64,000 nt of DNA, taken from positions 35,214 through 99,213 of the IMG/VR virus record IMGVR_UViG_3300032242_002232; one strand, 5' to 3'. Position 1 is the first letter of the stretch. The number at the start of each line of letters is the position of its first letter. The notes beneath the pieces were generated by a model, which saw nothing but the letters and a program-made list of their open reading frames with translations, made no database searches and was not told where the DNA came from. Origin of the DNA: a virus. This document shows, one piece after another, positions 49,612 through 57,903 of the stretch. A program made the translations under genes and the position numbers.

Positions 49612-50430
49612 ATGGCAACTGAAACAACGATTAGCGCGGCGGATTCGCCAGCTATGGCTAATAAACTAGTTGAAGATGCTCTTTCCGATCAGACGGTGGA
49701 GTCAACCGAGAAACCCCCGGTTGCCTCTCCCTCTGACGGTGAAGTTACTCTACCTGGTGGTCTTGATGATCCTTTTGAAGGTTTAATCAAGACTGCCAGA
49801 GTACGAGAGCTTACCGGAGCAGATGAAGAAATTATTGCAAGAATTACGGACCCTGGCAAATCTTTGCTCACCATTCTAGAGCGTGGAGTTGAATCTATTG
49901 GTGATAAGTCTATGGATAAAGAAACTCTAGACAGCCTACTAGCTGGTGACAGAGAGATGCTTCTCTTGGCTATTCGCAAGGTAACCTTTGGAGAAGAAAC
50001 CCAGGTTGGGCCTGGGCTATGCCCAAGCTGTTCAGAAGAGCAGACATTTACTATCAATCTAACTGACGATGTTGAGGTTAAGCAGCTCGACGAATCAGAT
50101 CGCCACTTTACTGTAAAGAGTAAAGTAGGGGATATTGAGGTATCTCTGCCAAACGGAAGTGTGCAGAAAGCATTGGTAAATGCTTCAAACAAGAACTCTG
50201 CTGAACTAGATACTATTATTTTAAACGGATGTGTAACATCCATTAATGGCCTTCCGGTCCTAAATACTAAGGTAATTAAAGACCTTGGAATCAAGGATCG
50301 TAGAGCTATACTTAAGGCAATATCAGACCGCAACCCAGGTCCACAACTCGGAGCAATTAAGAAGAACTGCAGTTCCTGCGGGTCGGAGGTCCCGCTTCCG
50401 CTCACCTTGGCGGAACTATTTCAAGAGTGA
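49612..50430 (+). CDS. Tail assembly chaperone / T4 gp26-like protein
   Basis: This 272-residue protein sits between tube and tape measure, the position of tail assembly chaperones. The core (KTARVRELTGADEEIIARI, SLLTILERGVESIG) matches the T4-type baseplate/chaperone family. Two CxxC pairs (CPSC near 141 and CSSC near 252) suggest a zinc site. At its 3' end CTA TTT CAA GAG TGA overlaps an open +1 frame that continues for 44 residues (next entry). It may therefore be made in two forms, 272 and about 314 residues. Confidence 0.8.
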   Translation: MATETTISAADSPAMANKLVEDALSDQTVESTEKPPVASPSDGEVTLPGGLDDPFEGLIKTARVRELTGADEEIIARITDPGKSLLTILERGVESIGDKSMDKETLDSLLAGDREMLLLAIRKVTFGEETQVGPGLCPSCSEEQTFTINLTDDVEVKQLDESDRHFTVKSKVGDIEVSLPNGSVQKALVNASNKNSAELDTIILNGCVTSINGLPVLNTKVIKDLGIKDRRAILKAISDRNPGPQLGAIKKNCSSCGSEVPLPLTLAELFQE

Positions 50431-50557
50431 GTTAAGTTATGAATTCTTAATTGAATCATACGAATTACTCTCGAAGGCCTACCCAGGCTGGACATTGCAG
50501 GACATAAGATCGTTCTCTTTCCGTGAGAGAACAATGTGGATACTACGTATTAGGTAA
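50423..50557 (+). CDS. Frameshift extension of the tail assembly chaperone
   Basis: This segment has no credible start of its own: ATG is absent upstream in the frame and the only TTG (50285) is deep in the chaperone gene with no ribosome-binding site. The 44 residues (KSELSYEFLIESYELLSKAYPG...) look like a real folded helical region. A +1 slip at TTT C (50419-50422), where Phe-tRNA can re-pair with TTC, would fuse it to residue 270 of the chaperone. Tail chaperone frameshifts between tube and tape measure genes are well known in phages. Confidence 0.7.
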   Translation, partial: KSELSYEFLIESYELLSKAYPGWTLQDIRSFSFRERTMWILRIR

Positions 50558-50572
50558 AGGCGGTGATAACCC

Positions 50573-53485
50573 TTGGCAATTAACAATATGTTTTCTGCGG
50601 CAGATGATGACGTAGAAGGTATCGGAACCACGTTCGATCGTGAGTTCGAAAAAGCTTATAAGATTCTTAAGCAGATGCATGTCGAAACTAAAGGCATGAA
50701 AGAAGATGCTGAGGGTGCCGCTGGAGCCTACGCTGGAAAACAAGTAGGCGGAGGCAAACTTGGCCTAGGTACAATGCCTTTGCGGTCTGCTCTTGGACAA
50801 TTCAGTAGGGGTCAATTAGCTGTAGGCGGAGCTATGGCAGCTGGATCTGTAGCCATGAGCATGGCTCCAAACACCATGTCAGCGGTTGCCCAAAGGATGT
50901 ATGCGGACTCCGTAGCGGGTCTTAGTGGTATGAAGGCAAGCCAGGTAATTAGCCAGTCTAATCGCCTTGTAAACGGCGCTACAAGCGCTGGTGGGCCTAC
51001 TGCAGCAGCTGCTAATCTTTTCTATCAGGGCGGTTACTCTGCAGGCTCTCTCAGCTCAAGGAACATTATGTCAAGCCTTGGTGGTCTTAGCGCCATCACT
51101 GGTGGAACAAATGAGCAGGTAGCTTCAAGCCTTGCAAGCATTAATGGTATGGGATTCCTTCGTGGTGGCGTTCGTATCCGCGACAATAACGGTAACCTAT
51201 TACCAATTAATCAAATTGTCAACTCAGTCTATACCGTGCTTTATGGTGGACGTAAAGTTACCGAACAACAAGCTGCAATGCTTCTTAACCCTAACTCAAA
51301 GGGTTATCAGACACTTATGATGTTAACAGGTGGTGACACTAACCTGATGAACACCATCGCTATGGCTGTAATTACTCGTGCGCGTAAGGGAAGCAACCTT
51401 ACAAAGAAAGACTTGGGAAGCGCTAACCAAGCATTAAATGTTATGGGTGTTGAAGGTAATAGCCCAATTAGATCTAATTTTAAATTTGCCGCTTCAGAAA
51501 ATAATGCCCTAGCTGCTACTCAAGCTGGGTTGGTTAACGGGTATAACGTATCTTTAAATACTGTAGCGGCGCTTAACAATGGGTTTGCTGAACTTGCTAA
51601 AACTCTAAGCCCAGTTACATATGGACTTATGAGTCTTAAAGGCGCTCTTCAAACATTTCCACAAGCTGGAAATATGGGCGGAACTCTTTCTGGCATTGGC
51701 TCAATGATTAGTGGTATGGGTGGCCAAGTTTTACAAACCGCAATGATGGGTAAGGTACTGGGTGTCGGTCGTTTTGCTACCTCAGGCGCAACAGCATTAG
51801 AAGGAGCGGCGGCTACGGGTGTTGCCGCAAACGCAGCTAAAGGTGCCAAAAACTTTAAACTAGGTCGTGCAGGAAAACTTGGTGGTGGAGCATTAGTTGC
51901 AAGCATTGCTCAAGCCCTTATTAACTCTCTACCCGGAGTTAAAAATCATCAAAATAGCGGAATTGTTAAAGCTGGAAACTTTGCGGCAAATGTGGGTAAA
52001 GATGCGTTAACTGGAGCTGCAATTGGAGCATTAATTCCAGTATTGGGTGAAACCGGTATCTCAGAGGCTATTGGAGCTACATTAGGAACCGGCTATGGGA
52101 TTGTTTCGCAATTGTTTGGCGGTAAAGGTGGAGGCTCTGATGGTAGCGGTGGAAACAACAATACCGGTAGCTCATCTGGATCTTCTGGTGGATTAGGTAT
52201 GCCTGTTCCTAGGGGAACACCTATTTCATCACCTTATGGTAATCGTCCTGGAGGACACGGCGTTAAGCCTGGATTCCACCCCGGCATTGATTACGCAACA
52301 CGAGTAGGTACTCCAGTCCAAGCTATGGCTGATGGTGTTGTAACTAAAGTTGGAAATGAAAAAGCTGGTTGGGGTAATTATGTTCTTATTAACCACGGCT
52401 CTGTATCAACCCGTTATGCACACCTTAGCCAAATCTCTGTAAAGCAGGGGCAGACTGTTAAGCGTGGACAAGTAATTGGTAAGTCTGGCGGTCTTAAAGG
52501 TGCAGCTGGTTCGGGTAATTCTACTGGTCCGCATCTTCACGCAGAAGTTTTAAAGGGAAATAAAACCGTAAACCCTCAAGGTTTCTTTGGAAAAGTTGGC
52601 GGATTCTTAGGAAACCTATTTAAAGATGGCATTAATATGGCCAAGAATGTTGCCGGATTCCTTACTGGTGGAAATACGCATAATGAAATAACTAATCCTT
52701 TTCATAATACTCAAAGTATGACTGGAAAAACCATAGGAACGCTTAGTAGCTCCAGCCTTACATCTATCTTAAATGGTGATTTAAATAGGGGTAAGTCTGT
52801 TGGGTATTCTGATATTGAGAATTGGTTTGGATCTAAGAAACGATCTATGTATCTAAACCACAACCAAGATTCTTTAATTAACAACTCTTATAACGCTGGT
52901 AAAGATGAGGTTGCCGGCCGAATGGCTGGCGGAAGCCGTAAGGGAATGATTGAGGTTCTCCGCAGAGCCGGGTTCTCAGGCAAGGCATTAGACACAGCTT
53001 TTGCCGTGGCAATGGCTGAATCTGGTGGTCGTATGGATCGACCAGGTGACGTTGGCATTCAAACCAAAAAATGGGGGCCAAGTTACGGTATGTTTCAAAT
53101 TCGTTCTTTAAAGCATTGGCAAGATTACAACGAGCCTTACCGTGACGGCAAGCGCTTAACTGATGCCGACTTCAATGCTAAATCTGCATTTACTATTTCT
53201 AAGGGGGGGACTAACTGGAAGCCATGGTCTACTTATCAAAACGGATCCTTCTTAAAATACATTGATGATGCTCACCGAGCTGAGGCAGGTCAAGGTGGTG
53301 GCAGTGGAATGCCTATGGACATCAACACAAACAATCCTAACTCTAAGCACCACATAACAAATGTAAAGGTTGAGATGAAAGTGCATATCGAAAGGTCAAG
53401 CATTGCTGAGGCTGAGCAGATGTTCCAGCATTTTGCTAAGCGTCTTGAGCACGGTCTAGCTAAGAATGTGGTGATGACTTACTAA
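50573..53485 (+). CDS. Tape measure protein with M23 and lysozyme-like domains
   Basis: This 970-residue protein sets tail length. The start is TTG (AAAGGCGG upstream); an ATG five codons later is possible. The first 500 residues are helical with Gly/Ala-rich repeats and hydrophobic segments. A Ser/Gly linker precedes an M23 endopeptidase domain (about 541-660) with GFHPGIDYA and PHLHAEV zinc ligands. Residues about 790-900 are a lysozyme/SLT-like domain with AVAMAESGG and SYGMFQIRSL. The two enzymes would cut peptide and glycan bonds in the wall during DNA entry. Confidence 0.92.
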   Translation: MAINNMFSAADDDVEGIGTTFDREFEKAYKILKQMHVETKGMKEDAEGAAGAYAGKQVGGGKLGLGTMPLRSALGQFSRGQLAVGGAMAAGSVAMSMAPNTMSAVAQRMYADSVAGLSGMKASQVISQSNRLVNGATSAGGPTAAAANLFYQGGYSAGSLSSRNIMSSLGGLSAITGGTNEQVASSLASINGMGFLRGGVRIRDNNGNLLPINQIVNSVYTVLYGGRKVTEQQAAMLLNPNSKGYQTLMMLTGGDTNLMNTIAMAVITRARKGSNLTKKDLGSANQALNVMGVEGNSPIRSNFKFAASENNALAATQAGLVNGYNVSLNTVAALNNGFAELAKTLSPVTYGLMSLKGALQTFPQAGNMGGTLSGIGSMISGMGGQVLQTAMMGKVLGVGRFATSGATALEGAAATGVAANAAKGAKNFKLGRAGKLGGGALVASIAQALINSLPGVKNHQNSGIVKAGNFAANVGKDALTGAAIGALIPVLGETGISEAIGATLGTGYGIVSQLFGGKGGGSDGSGGNNNTGSSSGSSGGLGMPVPRGTPISSPYGNRPGGHGVKPGFHPGIDYATRVGTPVQAMADGVVTKVGNEKAGWGNYVLINHGSVSTRYAHLSQISVKQGQTVKRGQVIGKSGGLKGAAGSGNSTGPHLHAEVLKGNKTVNPQGFFGKVGGFLGNLFKDGINMAKNVAGFLTGGNTHNEITNPFHNTQSMTGKTIGTLSSSSLTSILNGDLNRGKSVGYSDIENWFGSKKRSMYLNHNQDSLINNSYNAGKDEVAGRMAGGSRKGMIEVLRRAGFSGKALDTAFAVAMAESGGRMDRPGDVGIQTKKWGPSYGMFQIRSLKHWQDYNEPYRDGKRLTDADFNAKSAFTISKGGTNWKPWSTYQNGSFLKYIDDAHRAEAGQGGGSGMPMDINTNNPNSKHHITNVKVEMKVHIERSSIAEAEQMFQHFAKRLEHGLAKNVVMTY

Positions 53486-55230
53486 TGGCACTTACATACT
53501 ACTATAATGAGTTTCTTCAACAAAAGTTAAATGGATCTTACGTGACCGTAACTTCCGCCAATGTTAATATAAACTTAAATGAAATTGACAACTCAAGCTC
53601 AAACGTATCAAAGACTTCTCTTCTCTATGTAATTAAAGCATATGAACTTGACTCTACAACGGGGCGTAGTCGACAGTTATCTGGAGATGAAGTAAAGGTA
53701 ACTGTTGGAAGTACTTGGGTAGGGTATTTTTCTAAAGTAGGTACTGTAAACAACCAGTACTTTACTGCTGCAACAAATCCTGGAGCGGGTTGGAGCATAC
53801 TTGTAGCAAGCAAGCAAAATGTAGTTAAGCCTAGCTTTGTAGTCAAACTAAAATCTGATGACTCCACAATACCCTATCAGGCCATTACACAGGCTAACTG
53901 GGATGCCTTAGGCGTCGGTATGCAAGCTAACGGCACTATTTTATCTACACCACCAACTTCTCCTCAAACATTTACTGTAACTAAAGCTCAAACAGTTCCA
54001 GCAATTCCTCAGGGATTGATCACCCTTTTAAATCCTACTGGAGGAAGTGACTTATCCTACATTCAGTGGGATCCGGTAAACAAGTATTATGTGGGTATTC
54101 AACAAACCTATGTAGCTAAGACTAAGATTACAACCTATACCGCCACATATTGGAACCCTGGAAGTAGTGGTACACAGCTAAAAAACTTAACTAGAATTGT
54201 TGGTACAAACGCTTCTGGAAAACTTGCTGCTCAAAATATTCTAATTGATGCCCTTAATGGTGCGAAAAATACATCAACAAAAGTTCCTCAATTAGGCGCG
54301 GGAACTGCGCCTAAGGTTCAAAGCGTTGCGGCCCCAACAGAGGATAAAGCTAGGTTTAACCCGGTAAGCCACATAAGTACACGCGGTTATTCAAGAGGTT
54401 TAAAACTTGAAGTTTTACAAAGAACTCAACTACCCTACAGTGCTAATTCTGACCTGCCTGGTTCTATATCTCAACAATTTCAACGAGCAAATGTAGATCC
54501 ATCTGCATACGTGGGTAGGCTTGGAAAGATTATTCAAGATCCAAATACGGCCACTTTAGTTAACACTAAAGATCCAAAGTCTTTATGGGGATTTAGATAT
54601 ACCTATAACCCAACCACAGTCCAATATTCCGTTCAAGGAAATACTTCTGTCGACTGGACACTGGGCAGTAACGATCCTGCCGCATTATTGGCAGGAAATA
54701 TGCAAGTTACTTTTCAACTATACCTAAATCGAATTGCTGACATGACACAGCTTAAAACAAACAAGAGCAAAGGTTATGTGCCCGCCCTATCTGATACCGA
54801 AGTTCAGGGGCTTTTAAATCGAGGAACTGAATACGACTTAGAATTTTTGTATAGAGTGTGTAACGGTGATCCAGACGAAACTTTAGGTAAAAACCCTATG
54901 CTTAGTTATAACGGAAGTAGCGCTGATATTGGTATTTTAAAACAAGTGCCTGTTTGGCTACATATAAATGATAATATGAAATTATTTGGTTCTATAACAA
55001 ATATAAACGTAAATCACGCCATGTTTACTTTGGATATGATTCCTATTTTAACTACAATTGATATTACGTTTACTCGTTACCCAGCTATATTTAATGTAGC
55101 CGATTCAAGCAAGGGTGCTGGAGCGGGCTTTGCCGCAGCATCTGGTGGGTATTTAGTAGCAAACTTTGCTAAATTTGTTGGCGGAACGTCTACAACTGCT
55201 GGTGGGGGAACTACAGGAGGTAATCCCTAA
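53485..55230 (+). CDS. Baseplate/tail structural protein
   Basis: This 581-residue protein follows the tape measure, where the baseplate hub or distal tail proteins begin. It has a beta-rich N-terminus (YYNEFLQQKLNGSYVTVTSANV), a central domain, and a C-terminal half (FRYTYNPTTVQYSVQGNTSVDWTLG, HINDNMKLFGSITNIN) resembling a baseplate initiator or hub-associated protein. The tail is Gly/Thr-rich. Linked by TAATG on both sides. Exact assignment is uncertain. Confidence 0.7.
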   Translation: MALTYYYNEFLQQKLNGSYVTVTSANVNINLNEIDNSSSNVSKTSLLYVIKAYELDSTTGRSRQLSGDEVKVTVGSTWVGYFSKVGTVNNQYFTAATNPGAGWSILVASKQNVVKPSFVVKLKSDDSTIPYQAITQANWDALGVGMQANGTILSTPPTSPQTFTVTKAQTVPAIPQGLITLLNPTGGSDLSYIQWDPVNKYYVGIQQTYVAKTKITTYTATYWNPGSSGTQLKNLTRIVGTNASGKLAAQNILIDALNGAKNTSTKVPQLGAGTAPKVQSVAAPTEDKARFNPVSHISTRGYSRGLKLEVLQRTQLPYSANSDLPGSISQQFQRANVDPSAYVGRLGKIIQDPNTATLVNTKDPKSLWGFRYTYNPTTVQYSVQGNTSVDWTLGSNDPAALLAGNMQVTFQLYLNRIADMTQLKTNKSKGYVPALSDTEVQGLLNRGTEYDLEFLYRVCNGDPDETLGKNPMLSYNGSSADIGILKQVPVWLHINDNMKLFGSITNINVNHAMFTLDMIPILTTIDITFTRYPAIFNVADSSKGAGAGFAAASGGYLVANFAKFVGGTSTTAGGGTTGGNP

Positions 55231-55514
55231 TGCCTATTGAGAGAGTTTCACGTTATAACGACGGCACCTTAGCTCAGATCGAATACGCCCATACCGGGAC
55301 CTATCAAATCACGGTGTACCGTAAATGGCCTGAGTATTTTGAAAAAACTTTTTTTACCTACACCTGGATATATGGGGACGCCCTACCCCTATTAGCTGAC
55401 CGTTATTGCGGAGGAGCAAAATATTGGTGGGAAATTATGGATATTAACCCCGAAATTACTGACCCATTAAACATTGCTCCTGGAACAGTCATAAGGATTC
55501 CTTATGGCCAATAA
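55230..55514 (+). CDS. LysM-like baseplate protein (gp53/gpX-like)
   Basis: This 94-residue protein ends with YWWEIMDINPEITDPLNIAPGTVIRIPY, a LysM-type or gpX-like fold; ADRYCGGAKYWWEI is typical of T4 gp53-type wedge proteins. It probably anchors the hub to the tube. It overlaps the hub gene by 11 bp. Confidence 0.78.
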   Translation: MPIERVSRYNDGTLAQIEYAHTGTYQITVYRKWPEYFEKTFFTYTWIYGDALPLLADRYCGGAKYWWEIMDINPEITDPLNIAPGTVIRIPYGQ

Positions 55515-56394
55515 TTCAATTCCTACAGTTCCGCGCCCGTTTGTATGGGCTTCCAATGTTATTGGAGCTAATTTTTACGTAACTTTGCCAAAAACACCTA
55601 AGTTAGAGCTACTTGCTTTGGGTATGGAGATATATCAAAAACAAATGGAACATGATTTTGCAATTATTCACCTTAAGGGTAAGCCTTATAAGTTAGAAAC
55701 ACAAATTCACTACAACGACCCTATAGTTATAACCTACCAATCAGGTAAAACTAAGTCTACATTTAATGGTTATGTTAATGCGGTAAGACAAGTTAATACC
55801 GTTAAAGGCACCAGTGAAACCATTATTGAGGTTATTGGGGCGTCCTCTGTTTTAAAAGAAACCGCTCAAAAAGTATACACAAAAGCTACTGCAGACCAGG
55901 TAGTTTCTCAAATTTGTTCAAAGTTTAGCCTATCAGCTGTAGTTCAAAGAGACGCCAGAGTACGAAATGCTATTGTGCACAGTGGGCAAAGCCACTGGCA
56001 ATTGTTACGATCTCTTGCTCTTCAAACCGGCCACGCCCTTCGTTGTGAAAATACTAATTTAACCTTTGTTTCTAAGGACAAAATAACCCTTACTAAAAAA
56101 GCATCTGCCCCGTATTTTGTCTATATCGATAATCCTAATGGCGGTGTTGTTTCCGAAGCATTGAGAAACTTGGGCAGTATACTTAATTTTAGCCCTATTA
56201 TTTCTGATGGTTCTCCAGAAACTCATTCAAATGTTGATAGGGTTATTACCGGAAGAACTACCTCTAATAGCAATGCTAAAGGTAAGGCAATTAAGACAAC
56301 CCACTCAAAAGCTGCTAAAGGCAAAGGTAAATCTTCTCAAAAACCGTCTAAGGGTGCCGTAAAACCTAGTAAGGATTTCTTTAAGAAAAAATGA
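55504..56394 (+). CDS. Baseplate hub protein, N-terminal part (gpD-like)
   Basis: This 296-residue protein has the late-control gpD/gp27-like pattern: FDF-like KQMEHDFAIIHLKGKPY, DPIVITYQSGKTKSTFNGYVN, AQKVYTKATADQVVSQICSKF, and SHWQLLRSLALQTGHALRCEN. It ends in a long Lys/Ser tail (KGKGKSSQKPSKG...FFKKK). The last hub domain appears in the next gene, so the hub is split in two. Its stop overlaps the next start (ATGA). Confidence 0.85.
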   Translation: MANNSIPTVPRPFVWASNVIGANFYVTLPKTPKLELLALGMEIYQKQMEHDFAIIHLKGKPYKLETQIHYNDPIVITYQSGKTKSTFNGYVNAVRQVNTVKGTSETIIEVIGASSVLKETAQKVYTKATADQVVSQICSKFSLSAVVQRDARVRNAIVHSGQSHWQLLRSLALQTGHALRCENTNLTFVSKDKITLTKKASAPYFVYIDNPNGGVVSEALRNLGSILNFSPIISDGSPETHSNVDRVITGRTTSNSNAKGKAIKTTHSKAAKGKGKSSQKPSKGAVKPSKDFFKKK

Positions 56395-56987
56395 GTTCTT
56401 TTTCTAAACCAAATCCAAAACCAACCTTTAAAAAACACTATCCTTTTGAGGTAGCTTCAAGCACCAATGACGCAAAACTTATTGCCGAAGCTCAGAATAA
56501 AAACCATAAATATCAGTATATGGCTGAAGTTACCGTGGTTGGGGATGCGTCAATTAGGCCTTATGACCCGATATACTTAGATAACTTACCAAATGGTTTG
56601 TCAGGATACTGGACAGTCATATCTGTAGTTCACAGGTTTGGTGGAAAACCTGGATATTACATGTTAGATCTGGTAGTGGGTACAGATAAAGTTGGAGAAA
56701 CCAGCAATAATGCACCTAAAGCCACGCCGTACAGGGATGTAGAGGGTGAGCTTAACGGGCAAAGCCTCAGTGTAGGGGATTCTGTTCTAGAAGAATTTAG
56801 TTTGTCTCCGAACGAGTCAGACCTTCCAGAACCTGTAAGTAACCTTACGGAACCAAAAGTTACTCCTAGAGCAAGCTCTTTTCCAAACCCAACAAAAGAT
56901 CCCTATGGTCTTGGAGCACCTAATTTTTCTCAAGTAAAGCGCACGGTAACCTGGAAAGCAAAGAAAGGAACTAAGGTAATTCAATGA
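56391..56987 (+). CDS. Baseplate hub protein, C-terminal part
   Basis: This 198-residue protein, overlapping the previous gene by 4 bp, has LIAEAQNKNHKYQYMAEVTVVG and SIRPYDPIYLDNLPNGLSGYWTVISVVHRF, matching the C-terminal domain of gpD/hub proteins (the part that follows the LysM-like or OB region in single-gene hubs). The remainder is polar. It overlaps the next gene by 4 bp. Together with the preceding product it makes a complete hub. Confidence 0.78.
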   Translation: MSSFSKPNPKPTFKKHYPFEVASSTNDAKLIAEAQNKNHKYQYMAEVTVVGDASIRPYDPIYLDNLPNGLSGYWTVISVVHRFGGKPGYYMLDLVVGTDKVGETSNNAPKATPYRDVEGELNGQSLSVGDSVLEEFSLSPNESDLPEPVSNLTEPKVTPRASSFPNPTKDPYGLGAPNFSQVKRTVTWKAKKGTKVIQ

Positions 56988-57493
56988 CCAACAATGAAAT
57001 TGATTACGGTATAGATCCTCTTGGTCGTCACCGGTTTTGGGGCATTTACTCCGGAAAAGTTGTAGATATTAAAGATCCTCTTAAAAAAAGTAGGATTAAA
57101 GTGACGGTAGACCAACCTTTTGGTACTTCTAAAACTAATTGGGCTGAAGCTTGCCTTCCTATTACGTCCAACTCAAATCATCCTGATCATGAGGAGCACA
57201 CTGCTGCGGATATAGCTGCTCTACTAACTACCTCTTCTAAACAGATTACAGATTCCCGAGGGGACACGGCAACAGTCCCAGCCTTGACTATCGTAGCTAA
57301 AAACTCCAATACGCTAGACCATGCCCACAAAACAACTTACAGTTCTTCCGAGAAATGGAACGATTCTCAAGAGACTAACACGACAGATGAGCATACACCC
57401 CATAGAATTATCCCTAGAGTTGGTCAAGAAGTTTGGATTATGTTTATATCTGGAGACCCTGAATACCCTGTCTGGATTGGAGTAAGGCCTTGA
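56984..57493 (+). CDS. Baseplate spike OB-domain protein (gp5/gpV-like)
   Basis: This 169-residue protein has the OB-fold pattern of gp5/gpV spikes: HRFWGIYSGKVVDIKDPLKKSRIKV near 13-37, WAEACLPI, and PRVGQEVWIMFISGDPEYPVWIG near 143-165. There is no long beta-helix, so it should cap the hub rather than form the needle itself. Linked by 4-bp overlaps at both ends. Confidence 0.88.
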   Translation: MTNNEIDYGIDPLGRHRFWGIYSGKVVDIKDPLKKSRIKVTVDQPFGTSKTNWAEACLPITSNSNHPDHEEHTAADIAALLTTSSKQITDSRGDTATVPALTIVAKNSNTLDHAHKTTYSSSEKWNDSQETNTTDEHTPHRIIPRVGQEVWIMFISGDPEYPVWIGVRP

Positions 57494-57903
57494 GTTACAT
57501 CTCTTACCCATTTACCCTAGACGCTATTGGAGTTTTAGGCACTACAGATCTAGTGTCTAAAATCTATGAAGACAGACTACTTACACTACTTTCTACCCAA
57601 GTTGGTCAAAGACCTATGCGACCAACCTACGGGATAGATCTATCTCGGGCATTCTTTGAAAACGAGTATATTGTTGATGGCGGAAACGTAACAACATTTA
57701 AAAAAGCCGTAACTGAAGCCATTAGAAACGCGGCTCAAACTTGGCTCCCAGACATAACAATTGATGATGTAATTGTAGGTAACCCTAGTATTGACGGTAT
57801 AGCTTCTCTTGAGATTCTTATTACTGTGCCTGGAAGCATATCTACAAGCTTAAATACAACCACAGCCATATTTGGCAATGACGGAACTATAACGAGGCAA
57901 TAA
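57490..57903 (+). CDS. Baseplate wedge protein (gp25/W-like)
   Basis: This 137-residue protein starts at TTG, overlapping the spike gene's stop. YPFTLDAIG near the start, VGQRPMRPTYGIDLSRAFF near 40-58, and EAIRNAAQTWLPDI match the gp25/gpW baseplate family, a lysozyme-related fold lacking catalysis. It connects the sheath to the wedge. Confidence 0.9.
   Translation: MSYISYPFTLDAIGVLGTTDLVSKIYEDRLLTLLSTQVGQRPMRPTYGIDLSRAFFENEYIVDGGNVTTFKKAVTEAIRNAAQTWLPDITIDDVIVGNPSIDGIASLEILITVPGSISTSLNTTTAIFGNDGTITRQ

Noticed and set aside
49689-50405. 238-residue minus-strand frame opposite the chaperone
   Set aside because: Ser/Leu/Arg-rich shadow of an acidic protein; a leftward gene here would break a tight tail operon.
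50285-50557. Independent gene starting at TTG 50285
   Set aside because: The first 40 codons overlap the chaperone gene in a Arg/Gln-rich frame with no ribosome-binding site; the conserved-looking part begins only near the chaperone stop, favouring a frameshift.
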